Source: Taxillus chinensis
Lineage: Eukaryota; Streptophyta; Magnoliopsida; Santalales; Loranthaceae
Direction: 5' to 3'
NCBI GenBank assembly: GCA_023512835.1
Contig: CM042088.1
Span: 42,920,771-42,984,770, forward strand
DNA: 64,000 nucleotides
Shown: one piece after another, positions 1 through 10,918 of the stretch
Layout: each line of letters begins with the position of its first letter
Position numbering within the stretch: the first letter of the stretch is position 1
Program-made: the position numbers and the translations under genes
Notes under the pieces: model-generated
The model's input: only the letters and a program-made list of their open reading frames with translations
Told to the model about the DNA's origin: nothing
Database searches by the model: none

Positions 1-244
1 CATGAATGGCTTGTTTGAGCTGCAATCCTTCACCGGCGAGGTCGTACTGTTCTAACTCAATGGCGAGACCGTCCTCGGCCCAGAATGTAGTCATGCCATC
101 TGCTTCATCGAGCGCCAATGCTGGGCTCCCTCGGCTACACGTACCGCTGAAGAAACCAACATCCTCCGTGACTACTGCGATGCTTCTGCTGTTGCTGCAG
201 GCTCCGCTCCCTCTCTACCAGAACCGACCGTCAATGTCAGCCAT
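1..244 (-). pseudogene. Unidentified coding fragment at the window edge, with an in-frame stop
   Basis: Read on the minus strand from an ATG at 244-242, one frame begins MADIDGRFW, meets a TAG at 217-215, and then stays open to the window edge with a protein-like composition (for example AVVTEDVGFF, LALDEADGM, GLAIELEQYDL). The GC content is clearly higher than that of the AT-rich DNA from 380 onward, and the upstream side looks like a 5' leader. I do not recognise the family. The TAG may be a real nonsense mutation, the first nine codons may be a short upstream ORF with translation starting at a later Met, or the stretch may not be coding. The rest of the gene lies outside the window. Identity is unknown and coding status is uncertain. 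Confidence 0.35.
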
Positions 245-380
245 GACCTTGCGATCCACACTTAGGCGCCAAGTTATTATTAATTATAGAAGAAAAGCAG
301 GGTGGAGAACCTTAATGCTGCCCTTTTCTCCTGTTTTCTTCGCATTATTAATTATTGGATATGAACCGGATTTTGTGTGA

Positions 381-2459
381 ATTCTAATTTAAAAATAATT
401 TTTTAAAATTAAACTATAAAAAATAAAAATAAATTAATATTATGAGTATATTTAATAAAATAATTAAAATTTTAAAAAAATTATTTTGATCTCCCACTAA
501 AATTGAATTTATATTTAAAACAAAAACAGTCAAAGTCTTTAAGTTTTGGTTTTTGTTATAAATATTATTGAATTGAATTTTGAAAATGATTTTTTTTAAT
601 AGGAGAAATTTTTTATTTTAAAAAAATTGTACTTTTTAAAATTATATCTCATAAAAATTTAAAAAAAATGATGGAGCCAAATAATAAAATATTTTTTTTT
701 TGAATTTTTTGATAAAATTAAGTTTAAATTTAAAAACATAAAATAGTTATAAAACAATTTTTAAAAATAACGATAAAATCTATAGTTTACAAAATACTTT
801 TTAAACTTTTACTACTTTTAAATTAGGATAAGTCCACATTAGGTTCACCATTTTCAAAAATGGTATGTCTAATTGGACGTACTAATCAACATTAGAAATA
901 GTTTTTAAAAATAATTATTAAATCCAGCTTTTTTGATAAATGAATTCTAAAATTAAATATGATGAAGTGGTCCACATTATGGCTTGGCTTTTATCCAAAA
1001 TGGAATATGATGTGATTTATGCATTTCATAGACTAATCATTTTGACAAAAATAGATCATCTCCAACAATAATATGTATTTTATTTTCACATATGGAAAAT
1101 TCTTTATTTGTGAAGAGTATTTTTTTTTCTAACTTTAACAACACTTTTCATTTTAATTTTTTTATTAAAATAATAATTTTTATTATATTTTTAATATAAT
1201 AAACTTTCATTTGGCGATAGGAGAGAGGAAAAGAAAAATAAAAAATAATAAAATAGTATGTAAGGAATGAATAGTAACTCTTCAAAAATAAAAAGTCATT
1301 ACAATATTTTATACATGAAGAGTCACATAAAGAGTTTATTGGACCTCATTTTTGGCGGCTTTCTATTTGTAAACAATATAGAGCTTTTGAAGTTACTCTA
1401 ATGCTAGGTGTAATCGTGATAACATGACAGCGTATCAGATTATCAAAGGAAAAAAAAAATCTCAGATTATGTCATTATGATTTCATTGTAATATCATGAG
1501 TCGATTATACAAATATTTTTTAATTTACCAATGAAAAATATCAGTTACAAATTAAAATAATAAAATTAATAAATAAAAATTTGCTTTAAAAATAATTTGA
1601 ATTAAATTATATTTGAGGGCTTAGAAAATATTTGATAAAATGATATTATTTTTTAAAAAATAAATTTGATAAATTTAAACTATTTATGATAATTTACTTG
1701 AATTCATGGTTTTTTTTAAAATAATCATATAAAAGAAAGTTCATCAAACATTTCGTTGTTTTTCCATCTTTTTATGATGTTCCAAACACTTGGCACAGCG
1801 TACGATGTCGCGCAATCTTCCAATCCTAGAAGTTTGTCCACAGAATCGCATTCCTGAGATTTCTCTGTTACTCCAATTCCAGATTAAGTTTCATTTGATC
1901 CCAAATTTTCTCCCGACCAAACATTCACAAATGTCAGGAGCATCAGAACTAGGGTGTGGTAGGATTGGTTAGCGTTTTTGATTCTTGGGGAAAGAAAATT
2001 TAAAATTGCCGAGAGAAGAAGCAAAATCAGCAAGTAAACCCACCTCCGACACTGCTGTAATATCATATCTTTACCGGTTAGTTCCCGCATGCTGTTGTTT
2101 CATCTGTGTAGTTGTCTGTGCTGCTTTCCATAGTTCCTCGGTCATGTATGTCCTGCTTTTTTGGTCCCACTTATTTTACATTTCGCATGTAGTTATGAAA
2201 ATGGCCCTCCTTTAAATTCAATAAAGATACAACTTATGCATATTTGGAATGATACAAATAAATATATAGAGACTAAGTGCGGCTTGTTACTGACCTTATG
2301 ACAGGATGTCTTTCATGGGTGTGTTTTATACAGCTCAAATTTATACATCACTACTTAAAAAATAGTTGAACTACTAACTATTTATGTTGCCTCTCCTTTG
2401 TTATTTTATTTCGTTGGTTATATTGTTATGGCTCATTTGATAGTATTATTGCATTGCAG
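381..2459. other. AT-rich intergenic DNA and presumed 5' leader of the CRM gene
   Basis: From about 380 to 1750 the sequence is extremely AT-rich, with many short A and T runs and weak inverted repeats such as around 1040-1340, typical of decayed MITE material. No convincing reading frame is present. From about 1780 to 2076 the composition becomes mixed. A donor-like CCG|GTTAGT at 2076/2077 could end a non-coding first exon of the downstream CRM gene, whose first coding exon has its acceptor at 2457-2459. That leader exon is inferred only from position and splice-site shape. Confidence 0.4.
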
Positions 2460-2461
2460 CA

Positions 2462-5400
2462 ATGATAATCAGGAGCCAGACTGTTCTGCCTTATACAAAG
2501 AAAGTCATTTTAACAACCGGAAGTGTTATTCAGACTACGCGCGGTCTGGGTGTGTAAGTTTGTTTACAGTCTTATTGCTATTTTTTGCAGGCTTTCATAT
2601 CTGATATATGCTGGCCATTATTTTTTTTGGCCTTCATATTTTGGGAAGAAATATTAGGGTGAAGTTTTATTTTTGGAGATATAGGTGCCATTTGGTATGA
2701 GTTTTTATTTTTGTGTTTTCATTTGATTTGAATCTTTATTGGAATTAGAGTTTAATTTCTGAATTTTAAAAATAAATTTTGTTTAATGGGAAAGAAAATG
2801 AGTTTTAAAAAGTGTTTTTTTTTTAAATTGGATCTCACAAAAATTAGAAAAAATATATAATATGGTGAGTCCAAGTAAGAAAATAGATGAAAAAATAAAT
2901 AAATAATTGAGAGTCTTGCCAAAATGAGTTTAAATTTGAAAATAGAAAACAAATAAAAAAATTATTTTTAAAAACCACTAAAGTGTTATTTTATTCAGAA
3001 AACAAGTGTATCAAATAACTTTTGAATTTCGGATTTTGTTTTTGAAAACAAAACACACCCTATACTAAACAGGCTAATAGGTTCCTTTTTGTTGACAGCT
3101 ATTTTGCTATTTTAGACTTACTTTTGCTCCTCATGGGATTTTGGGATCATGCCGTGCCTTTTTAGATCAGTTATGAATAATGCGGCTTCTAGATTTATGG
3201 CCATCCTTGTTCTTTTCTTTATAATTTTTATCAAAATTTACAACTGGGGCTTTCCTAACTGCTGATGCTATTAAATGGATTTTTTTTTTCATGAAAGAGA
3301 GATGAACCTGGCCTCTAAAAATGAGTCACCTTTGATAGAATTATCTTATTTTAATGCATGTGGTAATTAATGGATGATTTACTTATCAAAAAAATGTTCC
3401 TTTTAATGCAGGGCATCTCTTCTCAAGTCCTGTAGTCTCGTTGAAAAAGCTTCAAATCCCTCCATATTATGCGAGGCCTCTTCAAATTTCAATTGTCATG
3501 CATACATTACTTTCTCACACAATGAAGGCCATAGTGTGTCACATATTTTTGAAACTTGGAATAAACCACGTGTCTCAAAATTTTCATTGTGGAATTTAAA
3601 TTCATCTGTGTGTCACAAATCAAATTTGAAACTGCTACATGCTGATGCTAGATGCATGAGAAATAATGCATTATTTGAGTTGAAGATTGAAAAGGATGTT
3701 GTCAGATTTTCTATTGGCACTCCAACAAAAGTGAGAAAGATGTCAAAAAAAGCCAAAGTGAATGAGCTCAGGTTCTATCGATTGAAAGCAAAAAGGAAGA
3801 TGTACTCTCCCAATCCAGAAGTTAGGATTATGTACAAACTTGGAAAGGTTGGACAGCTTTTGAATCTATTCTATTTTTCCTCCTATATTTAATTTCATAC
3901 TTTTACTCTTTTCTTTTAACGAACAATTCTACATATTATATTAATAATTTACACGAATTACTTATTGTTAACAATATTTGACATACGTAAAAGACCAAAT
4001 TTAACTTTTTTTTCCCTTCATAATTATAATTTGTTTGAATAGCATTTTATTATTTTGTGAACCATGATAGTTTGGTTATCAAATTAGAACTTATGGGATA
4101 TAGTTAGTTGTTGACACATATTTCATCTTTATAGTAAACTTAGTAAACTGTATGAAGCAGTTTCAGTTTTGACCTTTCTTCATTAATTTACTTTCTCGAT
4201 TTCTTGTTATGCAAGATGGTCTTTATAGAATTATTGAAGATTGTGGTTCTTTCCTTTGACAATAGCAATCTCTTTAGAGTGATGTGAATCATCTTATTGA
4301 AATGGGAAGTTTGGGTTTACTGACATTAGTGCTTGGAACTTTATTTTTATTATTTCATTCCAGATATGATCGGGGTCCTACTGGATAATGTAAAGATAGT
4401 AGTTTTGTTTGAATCTTGAGGCCAACTGCCTATTTTACTGTCATTCTGCAAATAACGTATTTAGTGATAACATGATGATCTCAATGCAAAAATTCTGTAA
4501 CTCTACTAATCATTCTGCTAAGGCCAAGCGAAAGGAAGCATGGTTGATTGAGAAGCTGAGAAAGTTTACGTATCCTAAAGGAGCTAATGAAGTATATGAT
4601 CCTGAAATTCTAACTGAGGAAGAGAGGTTTTACCTGAAGCGTACGGGTGAAAAAAAGAAACACTATGTTCCACTTGGAAGACGGGGAGTGATTGGTGGTG
4701 TTGTTCTTAATATGCATCTTCATTGGAAGCAGCATGAGACTGTCAAGGTTATTTGTAGGCCTTGCAAGCCGGGTCAGGTTCACGAGTATGCTGAAGAGCT
4801 TACCCGACTGAGTAAAGGTATTGTGATCGACATCAAACCTAACAATACAATAATATTTTTTCGGGGGAAGAATTACATCCAGCCTGAAGTTATGTCACCT
4901 CCAGATACTTTATCTAAATACAAGGTAAATTTATGCCTTTCTTGGTTGCATGTCTGCTAATTACTTTATGGTGCGCTGGTGGATTTTCTTTTTTCCATGA
5001 TGGTCAGGTAATAGAGTGAACTTCTTTTCTGCGTATATTACATATTATAGAAGAGCTACATGCTTTCAAGTATTTGTAAGATTGTTCAGATGTACTTACT
5101 GCAAGAGTGGATAATTAAAGAATTGGTAGTGCATGTTTTCTGTGTTTTCTCAACACTACGTCAACACCCAGTATGTTTTCTAGAACCTACGCATCTCAAC
5201 ATTACAACATCTGACATCTGATAGCATACATTTTTTCCCAGTTATATCTTTGCTATGTAGCACAGATATGTCTACACAGGTGATGTATCGATATTAATAT
5301 GCTGATATGTATATGGTATGGATTTGGCCTTGCCTCCTCTGTTCATACTCTTTTGTTTTATTCTCATGGAGATGACTTCATCTACTCCCACTGGAAGTCA

Positions 5401-6307
5401 TACCAAATCTGGAATTTGATCTGATCGAAGAGGTTAAGGAAAAGATTGGAGAAGAAAGAAAGTTGATGGTGGTCTGATCATGCATATAGATAAAGAAGAA
5501 AAGTGATTGTAGAAGGGGGAAAATGTGTAATGAATGAAGGATTAATCAAGATAGGCTTTTAGCCCCCCATTATTTTCTGTTGTCTACGTAAACCTTCTCC
5601 CCTATTTTCTTTTTCCAGTACTTGTCTTCTCAGTTGACTTGCGTTTGTCTTATCTGCTAGAGGCATTACTTCCAACTTACAGTGTACAAGTTCTTTTTTC
5701 AATTTATTTTGGTGTACTTTCAGTTTACTGAAGCTATTTTTCTATCAAAAGCTCTTTGTTCTGTTTATATCTTACTGTTCATTAATTTTTTTAGTCATCT
5801 CTCGATAGAATTATTCCAATTTAATTTAGTTTGAGCCATGCTTATCTAAATGGTTACCTTTGGCTCATTCCTAAATTGGCCAATAGGGTTATTTTTCTGA
5901 ATGGTGTTGTAGGAAATCTTATTTCTTGGAATACTGCATATCTCAAAATGACTTTTATAACAAAATAGAATATCAATTCATACCATGGTGATGCCTCATT
6001 AGTTTTAACGCAGTAAGTTAAATCATTGGATTGTGGGTGTCTGCTTCATGCAGTTCATATGATTTCTATTTGTGTTGTTTAAATTCTTGTATTGTAAATT
6101 AGAATTTAATTGTGTGAACTCAATGTGATGTATGCCTCTCCATTCTAAAAATTTCAGGCATTGGAGAAATATAAGTATGAACAGTCCCTTGAGCATACGA
6201 GTGAGTTCATTGAGAAGCTGGAGAAAGAGCTCAATGAATATCGGGAGCACGTGGCTAAATATAGAAAAGGCAAAGAGGATGCACTAGTTTCTGTGGTTAA
6301 TACATAA
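2462..6307 (+). CDS. CRS1/YhbY (CRM) domain RNA-binding protein, organelle-targeted
   Basis: Four coding exons read in frame: 2462-2553, 3412-3847, 4523-4924 and 6158-6307, giving about 359 residues. The N-terminus (MIIRSQTVLPYTKK) is basic, hydroxylated and free of acidic residues, like an organelle transit peptide. A basic linker (KKAKVNELRFYRLKAKRKM) precedes the single CRM domain at about residues 205-292, which starts LTEEERFYLKRTGEKKK and contains the GRRG loop (GxxG RNA-binding signature), then VKVICRP and IIFFRGKNY. A Lys/Glu-rich helix closes the protein (EYREHVAKYRKGKED). CRM proteins bind RNA and act mostly in group II intron splicing or ribosome assembly in chloroplasts and mitochondria. 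A single-CRM protein of about 360-380 residues matches plant CRM subfamily 4 (At3g25440-like, from memory). The acceptor of exon 3 (CTAAG|GCC) is weak but gives the expected join KLGK-AKRKEAW. The target organelle and RNA cannot be told. Confidence 0.88.
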
Positions 6308-6779
6308 TGGTATGTATTTCGATAACACATTAATCCTTATTCAATGTGAGTGGAAAACACTGAGAATTCTCATGGCTATTGCACAAAGTTATCAAGCTAC
6401 AATGAAAATTTTAATTAATCTGCTCCATCATCGGATCTAATTTGGTATTTTTGACATTTTGTTAAAAATGTTGAATAGGATCCAACAACAATTTAGAGTT
6501 GGATAACAAAATTTACTCAAATCCTAGTTCAATCATTTCAAGTAATTAGCTATAAAGACTGATTGATAAAAAAAACCCTAATTGGGTAAAGTTTATTGAA
6601 CTCTCCAAAAGATATCCTAAACGTAGCCTAAATATAGGTAGAGGGACGAAACACATGGAAATACTAGTGCAAAAGACCTCTTTGCCCCTAAATGGATCAA
6701 AATAAATAACTAAATATAAGATTAGTCGATGATGAATTCACATTTGGGCTTCTGGTTGACACTCATGTGCTGACGAGAA

Positions 6780-7620
6780 GAGCTTTGACCAACTGGCTTT
6801 AGCCAGTTGAGAGCTTCGGCAGTATGCTTCATTCATGAGAATATTGAGCAACTGTAATGTCTCAACATTCTCCCACTCTTCAAGATGGCCCCTGTCCTCA
6901 AGGGAAAAATCTGAAAATCATTCAACCATCACATCATAGTCTTCCCAAGTAAACCCCTCACCATTGAACCAAGACTTGCCACACCTTTGATTTTCCAAGG
7001 CCCTTCTTTCGAATGTGATATCAGAGATCTGTCAAAGGTTATAGCAGCATGTTAACATTTGTATCACCAGTAAATTCCTCGAGGCTCAAATTTTCCACCC
7101 TTTTCTTCAACACAAAAACATGGAAGAATGGGTGCAATCTCAAAGTATATGGCAACTCCAACTTGTAAACCACCTCTCCTACCCATTCCAATACCTTGAA
7201 AGGGCCATAAAACCATTATGATAATTTCACATTGAACTTTCTTTAGAAATCTTTGTGGCTGAAATTTGAAGTACACATGATTTCCTGGCTCAAATGATAC
7301 GTCTTGTCTGCCAAAATCATAATACTTCTTTAGTTGCCTTTATGCCTTCTCAAGCTTTTTCTTTATCTTGAACAAAACTTTATTTCTAGCCACAATTCCC
7401 TTTCGACTTCTTCGTTTCAAGTTGTCCCCTTCACATAAAAGCTCATCATCAGAGGCAGTAACCCATGGGACATATTACTTCCATCTTTTTTGTTGCTCAT
7501 GATAACAACATTTAAGGATTGCTCTAAAGTTCGATTCCTTACCTCTGTTTGGCTGTTGGTTTGAGAATGGGAGGCGGAACTAGCTTTCAGCTTGCTGCCC
7601 TACAAAGAAAACAATTCATG
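6780..7620 (-). mobile_element. Decayed Ty3/gypsy retrotransposon, integrase C-terminus and chromodomain-like end
   Basis: Minus-strand translation across frameshifts gives the end of a gypsy polyprotein in the correct order. It shows an integrase piece (QTEVRNRTLEQSL, near 7550-7500), a linker (LKKYYDFGRQDVSFEPGNHVYFK, broken by frameshifts and stops), the GPFQV-type C-terminal domain (GPFKVLEWVGEVVYKLELP and LHPFFHVFVLKK, 7200-7100), then a chromodomain-like tail (TWEDYDVM, FSDFSLEDRG, 6960-6880). No LTR, reverse transcriptase or protease was found, so this is a truncated dead fragment. It lies just beyond the 3' end of the CRM gene, on the opposite strand. Confidence 0.75.
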
Positions 7621-7749
7621 CAAAAAGAATTCATATAAAGTTTGTCACGATCGATACTCCGCCATACTCCACCATGTTAACAACAGTGAAAGGATGTTTT
7701 AGTTGGCCATTTTGTCATATTTCAGTAAACTCAATAATCAAAGTTCATC

Positions 7750-7990
7750 TATAGGTCAATTGTGTTGGGTGGATCATGTGGCATGTGGAGGAGATTTAGG
7801 TTTGAGTGGATCATGTTTTTCATGAAGAGAATTGTGTTGTGGATGCGTTTGTGCATTTGGGGCATGCTTCAGTTATACCCTTGGCTATGGCAGCAAGAGT
7901 TCTCTCTTGTGGGCTCGGTGTGTCGCCTAGGATGCTCAGGGTTTGTGTTAGGGTATGGTTTTCAGTTAACTCTATCATCTATCCTAAACA
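7750..7990 (+). mobile_element. LINE-type RNase H domain fragment
   Basis: The plus frame at about 7806-7880 reads DHVFHEENCVVDAFVHLGHAS. This matches the C-terminal RNase H motif of plant non-LTR retrotransposons and related RNase H-like domains, usually H-V-x-R-E-x-N-x-V-A-D-x-L-A-x-L-G. The Ala and Leu positions of the motif are altered, and no reverse transcriptase is detectable nearby. It is a short, old remnant on the opposite strand to the gypsy relic. Confidence 0.55.
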
Positions 7991-7999
7991 AAAATAAAT

Positions 8000-10918
8000 A
8001 ATAGCATATAAAAAACTGAAATTCCCAACGGGAATCCTTTGTTAATGAACCAGCTAAAGTATCCCAAATCAAAGATAGGTAGCTGAACAGATCAATAGGT
8101 AACTGATCAAATAGGAAAATACCACAACTCCTAAATAAAGAAACTTTAAATTACAAAAATGTCAATTAAATCGGAAGAATAAGTTTTTGATGTGTCGTTA
8201 GTGTCACACCACTTCATCCACATGTTGGCCCATTGTAACACTGAAGTAGTAATTGAAGATAAGGAATGTGAAGGCCACATGTAAAAGAAAATCAGTGAGA
8301 AACAATAGCAAAGAGTGCAAAAGTGCTCTTTCGGAAAGGCAATTGGAATATAACACCAGAGGAGATGAATATCAAGGAATAATGGCAATTCTCTTGCGAT
8401 GCATAAACATGGAGAAAAATTGTGATAGTAATGGAGAGGGAAGAAAAATGTGTTAGAATAGCCATTCATGATAATAAGGATACCATTACAGTCTGAAAAT
8501 ATCATTTAAACAAAACCTAAATTTTTATGGTTTCGAGCTTTGTTATTATTTGTCAAAACATACTTTGAATTGAAGACTAGATTTATTTGACAATTTTGAT
8601 TATATGGTTGGTTATTAGTGTCTTGTGGTTTTTTGTATTTATACGCTTTTAATCTGAGTTTTATTTATGTTTTTATTTTGTGTGTATTATCACATTTAAA
8701 TGGTTTCACGTTTAAAATTTTTATTTTCATATTTTATAAAAGAAATTTTTTATTTGCAGATAAGTTTAGGTAATTTGCGTAAAAATATCACTCTACCATT
8801 AAATTGATATGAATTTTAAAAAAAAAAAAGTAATATCAAATCAACGGTAAGAAGAGATTAACTATGCAATTTAGTTTTGCCCTTTCATCAAAAATGAAAA
8901 AGTGAGTTAGCAAGTTAGAATAGATTCACAATAAAGTTGTATCTTCATTAATTTATTCTTATTTTTAATTTTATTTTTGTTCTCTAATGTACTTTGATCC
9001 TTTTTTAAATTTGCAGATGTAATAGAAGTGTTCAAAGCATGGTTCTCAATAGGCTCTGACTCGTGAATTGAAGATTTTGTTGCATCTACACTTGGAGATA
9101 CATCAAGCTTTTAATTCAACAATTCACAAGATTGTAGAATTGTAGGATGATGCTAATGCTAGAGAACTCATAACACATGAACCCGCCAGATGATAAATTT
9201 CATGATTTGGTGACGTCACATCACTACAAGTTTTGTGGCAATAGTTGATCACGATCACTGGAAGAAGTCTGATGTTAGTTAATTGGATCACATTGTTGTT
9301 GGAAGCAGATTTTATCTTGAAATTTAATTCCTATGTAAAAGAAAGGTCAGTATAAGTTGTTAATGGCTTGTGGCATGGCGCAAGATCATGTTGCTGCATT
9401 GCCCCTGTTAAAGAAATGTTATCTATGATCCTCCTGACTTGTCGCCTCTTGAATATATGGTGGTTTGTTAGATGATGCTTTGCTTATTGACAGTTTATTG
9501 GATAAAAATTTACCCGCAATATGTTATATGGGGATGACCACTTTACCTTTGTTGATGGGCACCTACATTGATTGAGGTGTAGATTACCCGATGAAAATAG
9601 GTAGGGATGACCATTTTACCTGTGTTGATACCTTGATTGAGGTGTAGATTGCCTGATGAAAATAGGTAGGGAACGACTATGGATAAAACTTAAGGATAAT
9701 GTTCCTACATGTAGGTAATTTAAGTAGGATTACTTTTATATGAATTGATATTATTTTTTAATGCTAATTCGAAGGAAATATTTATGTGGGAATTACTTAT
9801 ATAATTTATATATGTAAATAAAAAATTTTTAAATTTAAAATACCTAATGTGCATGAAAATGAGTTTGATATGATTATCTATTTTATATCCAATTTGTATT
9901 ATAAATATTTTATAAAATATTTAATAAAAAAATATTTTTTAAATGTGGTTTGAACTTGATAATAATATATAGCAATAATATTTTTTATATATAGTTAATA
10001 ATATGTGTTAATTATATTTTAAATTTTAAAAATAAATTATTATAGTGTGTTTTTAAACAGGTCATAATTTATTTGTTTTTTAAAGAAATAAATAATTTTT
10101 TCTTTTTGCTAAGAAATAAAAAAAAGTTAAATAATCTGTACAAGAATATTTTTTCTGATTTATGAATAAACTTTTTTAAAAAATATAATTTCAATCCAAA
10201 GGCATTAAAAGTGTCCTTAGAGTATCTCCAATCCTACCAAGCTATAATGGATAGCTAAAGCTAATTTTATCTTGTTAAAGTACTATTATAGCTAATAGTA
10301 CTTCAATAGTCCATTAGTTATATTTTTACTTATCTTTTATTTTCTCAAAACTACCCTCGTCTTCCAAAATCCAAAATACATCTCTAATCCCTAAATTGTA
10401 CGGTTAGGGAGAGACATGAAACAAACCCTAGATGTGCGAGCAAGAAAACGACGACTTCATTACTAGGAGGGGGGAGAAGGGGAGGTCGGCAATTTATTTC
10501 CCCTAAAACATTGAAGAAGTTTTAGGCAATTTATTTACATTCACTCTAAGCAATTTCACCCCATCATTATATGATTAGAGCCATCCAATAGGCATGATAA
10601 AGATTCATGTTCTGATTTTTCCCCTTAAACGTAAAAAATTTGAAATAGCTCGAACGATTTTTATTTTTATTTTTTTCTATCTTATTATGAAAATTCTGGT
10701 CATACAGAAAACAGTATCAGTTCCGAAAACAAAATTTAGTGTTATTTACAAATTCATGCAGCTTCCGGATAAAAACCAGTAACAGTTAGCAATCAATAGA
10801 CAAGTAACATCTCAAGTAACTCCAGAATAACCACCCACAGGATGAGAACACGCACAGTAGAAAAACAAAGAGAGTTCTACAATTACAGTGACAGCACTGC
10901 AGCAAACAAGCCCTGCAA
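8000..10918. other. Intergenic region without a recognisable gene
   Basis: The DNA is AT-rich, with no open frame of convincing composition. A piece at about 9000-9500 is less AT-rich and may be degraded transposon, but no motif could be recognised. A 70-bp direct duplication sits at 9531-9672. The part from about 10600 to 10918 is downstream of the LRAT gene on the minus strand and probably holds its 3' UTR; TTTATT runs at about 10660-10675 would be AATAAA signals on that strand. Confidence 0.45.
9531..9672. repeat. Tandem duplication of about 70 bp
   Basis: Two adjacent copies share GGGATGACCA, TTTTACCTTTGTTGAT or TTTTACCTGTGTTGAT, TTGATTGAGGTGTAGATT and GATGAAAATAGGTAGGGA. The second copy lacks a few bases (GGGCACCTACA-like segment). 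They lie in non-coding DNA. This looks like a simple local duplication with no coding content. Confidence 0.7.

Noticed and set aside
1040..1340. Possible MITE with weak inverted ends (ATCTCCAACAATAATATGTA and GAAGAGTCACATAAAGAGTT)
   Set aside because: The inverted similarity is limited and could be expected in such AT-rich DNA; noted only in the intergenic description.
2690..3060. Possible MITE in the first CRM intron (GTGCCATTTGGTATGAG to AAAACAAAACACACCC)
   Set aside because: The ends pair poorly by eye and no target duplication was found.
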